Both the position numbers and the translations under genes were made by a program. A DNA stretch of 28,112 bases from Methanosphaera sp. Its GTDB lineage: Archaea > Methanobacteriota > Methanobacteria > Methanobacteriales > Methanobacteriaceae. A model generated the notes under the pieces. The model was given only the letters and a program-made list of their open reading frames with translations, did not search any database and had not been told where the DNA came from. The stretch spans positions 1-28,112 of the forward strand of contig JAFRMD010000131.1 in the NCBI GenBank assembly GCA_017430835.1. The letters run 5' to 3'. Below are positions 26,370 to 28,112 of this stretch, piece after piece. Numbering within the stretch: the first letter of the stretch is position 1; each line of letters starts with the position of its first letter.

Positions 26370-27002
26370 TTATACAATTTCGACATCAACTTTTTTACCT
26401 TTAATTTTTGGAATTATAATTGTTAATTCTTCATCTTTGAATGTTGCTTTTACTTCTTTAATATCAACATCTACTGGTAAAGGTATAATATTTTTGGTTT
26501 GTCCGAAACATCTTTCCCTTCTTAATACTTTAACGTCTTCTTCATCTTCAAGATAATCTGGGAAGCCAATAATAATCTCTACTGAATCAGTTGACATTTT
26601 AACTGATACATCTTCTTTTTTAGCTCTTGGAGCATCAAGTTTTATTACGAGATTATCAGGACATTCTAGTAAATCTACAGCAGGTTTATTTGCTTTGTAT
26701 TCTTCAAATGTTTTGTTCCATTCATCTTGTTTTGTTTTTAAGGATGCTACTACATCATTAAACATTTTTTCTGCAATATTTTTTGTTTCTTCAACTGTTT
26801 CTTTTCCATAAACTTTGTAATCAAATTCTTTTTCCTCTTCTGAACTTTCAGAAGATGATTGAGTTTCTTCTGTTTCTTCTGTAGTTTCTTCTGCTTCTTC
26901 TGTAGTTTCTTCTGTAGTTTCTTCCATAGTTTCGGTAGTTTCTTCTGCTTCTATTTTTTCATCTTCTTTTTCATCTTTTGCATCAACGTAAACGTTATTC
27001 AT
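26370..27002 (-). CDS. Hsp20/alpha-crystallin small heat-shock protein with acidic head
   Basis: The alpha-crystallin domain covers about residues 115-210. It includes the DLLECPDNLVIKLDAPRAKK strand region, VDVDIKEVKATFKDEELTII and the closing IIIPKIKGKK, which plays the role of the I-x-I anchor. The N-terminal 70 residues differ from ordinary sHsp heads: they are almost wholly Glu, Thr and Ser, with repeats of EETTEE. A holdase for denatured proteins is expected. An in-frame ATG at 27011 exists, but AGGA (27012-27015) is 9 nt ahead of the ATG at 27002, which I prefer. TATA box and a perfect inverted repeat precede the gene. Confidence 0.88.
   Translation of the reverse strand: MNNVYVDAKDEKEDEKIEAEETTETMEETTEETTEEAEETTEETEETQSSSESSEEEKEFDYKVYGKETVEETKNIAEKMFNDVVASLKTKQDEWNKTFEEYKANKPAVDLLECPDNLVIKLDAPRAKKEDVSVKMSTDSVEIIIGFPDYLEDEEDVKVLRRERCFGQTKNIIPLPVDVDIKEVKATFKDEELTIIIPKIKGKKVDVEIV
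26860..26952. repeat. Degenerate tandem repeat coding EETTEE in hsp20
   Basis: Short units of about 15 bp built from TTCTTCTGTAGTTTC recur at least five times in the stretch 26860-26952, with variants TTCTTCTGCTTC. They encode the Glu/Thr-rich head of the small heat-shock protein. Such tracts are prone to length change by slippage. Confidence 0.7.
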
Positions 27003-27027
27003 AAATATCATTCCTTTAGTATATTCG

Positions 27028-27048
27028 TTAATAGAAAAATTCTATTAA
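27028..27048. promoter_or_regulatory. Perfect 9-bp inverted repeat in the hsp20 leader
   Basis: TTAATAGAA (27028-27036) and TTCTATTAA (27040-27048) are exact inverted copies with an AAA loop. The element lies between the TATA box (27070-27077) and the ribosome binding site (27012-27015), at the expected transcription start. It may be an operator for a heat-shock regulator or form an RNA hairpin at the 5' end. Confidence 0.55.
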
Positions 27049-27069
27049 TTATATGATATCATTTATTAG

Positions 27070-27077
27070 TATATAAA
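27070..27077 (-). promoter_or_regulatory. TATA box of hsp20
   Basis: On the minus strand TTTATATA is preceded by the purine-rich GAAAGC, a plausible BRE. Transcription would start near 27045 and give a leader of about 40 nt. Confidence 0.55.
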
Positions 27078-27143
27078 GCTTTCTAAAATATTATAGAATT
27101 TAAATACTAAATGTTACTAAAATATTTAAAAAAAATATGAAGA

Positions 27144-28112
27144 TTATTTACGTTTATGTCTAAACTCAAATTGCGTAAATTCATCTTCCTGTACAAAATT
27201 TTTACCCATTTCCTGAATTAAATCTTTAATATCATTAATTTTACTTAAATCATTAATACTTGTTTCAAAAATTGGATCTTCAATTTTTTGTGAGTACTCT
27301 TCAATAATAGATTTATCCGACAATAAATCAGTTTTATTAAATAAACAAATCATAGGAGTTTCAAAAACCTTCTTAATTTCAAGATATAATAAGTATTGAT
27401 TTTCCATCAAAAACCCGGAAGTTTCAGAAGGATCAAAAATATAAATTATTATATTACCTAAATGTTCTAAAGCTGCAATAGCATTTAATTCAATCTCATT
27501 CATATCATTTATAGAACGATCTAACAAACCAGGAGTATCTATAATCTGATACTGCCTATACTGCATTTCATAATTTCCAATTTGTAATCCCTGCGTTGTA
27601 AATGGATAATTAGCTACTTTAGGGCTTGCATCAGTGATGTTGTTTAATAATGTGGATTTACCAACATTTGGAAAACCTGCAATTACCACTCGAACAGCAT
27701 TAAAATTAATATTAGGCATATGTTTTAATTCCCTTTTTGCAAAATCTAAAAAATCCAATTCATCAGATATTCTTTTTACAACTGACACTATCCTACCATA
27801 CGCTTCTTTTCTAATGGATATTGCACTTAAAGAATCAGATTTTCTGATTTTACTAGTATATTGTGATTCAATTTGTTTTAATACGCCCAAAGCCCAGAAA
27901 ACTGCACCAAGTGAATGTTTATACTGATCTACACCAACAACAATATCAATATAATCCTGATAAAATTCCGGCATCTCCTCAATAATCGGTGTTTCAGTCA
28001 CTATTCTATTGAAAGTACTGTTAATTGTTTCACATGCTGTTTGCACTCTAACCTCTTCAATACGCATACCTTTAACACGAGGATGCAATTTAGAGCTCCT
28101 GACCTTTGATGC
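27144..28112 (-). CDS. NOG1/Obg-type GTP-binding protein (N-terminus outside window)
   Basis: The GTPase motifs are G1 GFPNVGKSTL, G3 DTPGLLDR and G4 NKTD, with the switch block KVANYPFTTQGLQIG typical of the NOG1/Obg branch. NOG1 is a ribosome-associated GTPase involved in large-subunit assembly. The frame stays open to the window edge (323 codons), beginning ASKVRSS, which fits the RRASK part of the N-terminal helical domain of archaeal NOG1. The true start therefore lies to the right. A TTG at 28088 with AGGAG upstream could pass as a start but would cut off that conserved region. The C-terminal region after G4 is complete, ending FEFRHKRK. Confidence 0.9.
   Translation of the reverse strand, partial: ASKVRSSKLHPRVKGMRIEEVRVQTACETINSTFNRIVTETPIIEEMPEFYQDYIDIVVGVDQYKHSLGAVFWALGVLKQIESQYTSKIRKSDSLSAISIRKEAYGRIVSVVKRISDELDFLDFAKRELKHMPNINFNAVRVVIAGFPNVGKSTLLNNITDASPKVANYPFTTQGLQIGNYEMQYRQYQIIDTPGLLDRSINDMNEIELNAIAALEHLGNIIIYIFDPSETSGFLMENQYLLYLEIKKVFETPMICLFNKTDLLSDKSIIEEYSQKIEDPIFETSINDLSKINDIKDLIQEMGKNFVQEDEFTQFEFRHKRK

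Noticed and set aside
28086..28088. TTG at 28088 with AGGAG upstream as the start of the GTPase gene
   Set aside because: The frame continues upstream to the window edge and encodes ASKVRSS, which fits the conserved N-terminal helix of NOG1. The start is more likely outside the window.

Overview
The window is very AT-rich and archaeal. It carries the methyl-coenzyme M reductase activation protein A2, the methanofuran biosynthesis enzyme MfnB, a 2-phosphoglycerate kinase (cyclic 2,3-diphosphoglycerate pathway), clamp-loader genes RFC-S and RFC-L, an archaeal-type NMN adenylyltransferase and PheS. A2 and MfnB mark a methanogen, and the cyclic-diphosphoglycerate kinase points to Methanobacteriales. 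Together with the very low GC and a large Asn/Thr-rich secreted adhesin-like protein, this suggests a gut methanogen such as Methanosphaera (inference). Ribosome binding sites of the GGTG/GAGGTG type and TTTATATA-like TATA boxes recur.

Layout. 1-2673 (minus) is the N-terminal part of a secreted beta-helix plus Ig-like repeat protein that runs off the left edge. 2967-5051 (plus) holds atwA and a universal stress protein. 5044-6207 (minus) holds the cobinamide amidohydrolase gene cbiZ behind a tRNA-Gln(CUG). 6460-8186 (plus) holds nadM and an HD-domain phosphohydrolase. 8187-8989 is an 800-bp non-coding stretch packed with a palindromic GTTAAC repeat. It precedes a gene for a small DNA-binding-like domain fused to a long coiled coil (9008-9901). 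From 9926 to 21306 everything is on the minus strand: rnz, a SHOCT-domain protein, a possible 30-aa membrane peptide, rfcS, rfcL, speB, hemB, a CitG-family gene, pheS, an overlooked 49-aa gene, mfnB and guaB. 21447-24089 (plus) has nadC, an acidic histone-fold-like protein and a TDT-family membrane protein. 24122-28112 (minus) has a NOG1-like GTPase (cut by the right edge), an Hsp20 chaperone with an acidic head, 2-phosphoglycerate kinase, a ZPR1 zinc-finger protein and a nitroreductase.

Most genes are housekeeping: C1 coenzyme and MCR maintenance (atwA, mfnB), NAD synthesis (nadM, nadC), tetrapyrrole/cobamide supply (hemB, cbiZ), GMP synthesis, polyamines, translation, tRNA 3' processing and replication.

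The standout is the repeat array at 8213-8984. It has sixteen exact GTTAAC palindromes, ten of them extended to TGTTAACA. Within clusters they are spaced 10-11 or 20-21 bp apart, that is on one helical face, and one TATA box sits in the phase slot between two sites. The array lies directly in front of a RHH-like/coiled-coil protein. This looks like a self-contained protein-plus-cis-site system: an autoregulated operator, a partition/centromere-like site, or a nucleoid-organising site. I do not recognise it as described. Other points of interest are a possible coiled-coil histone variant, a perfect 9-bp inverted repeat in the hsp20 leader, and a third-position codon switch inside the adhesin gene.
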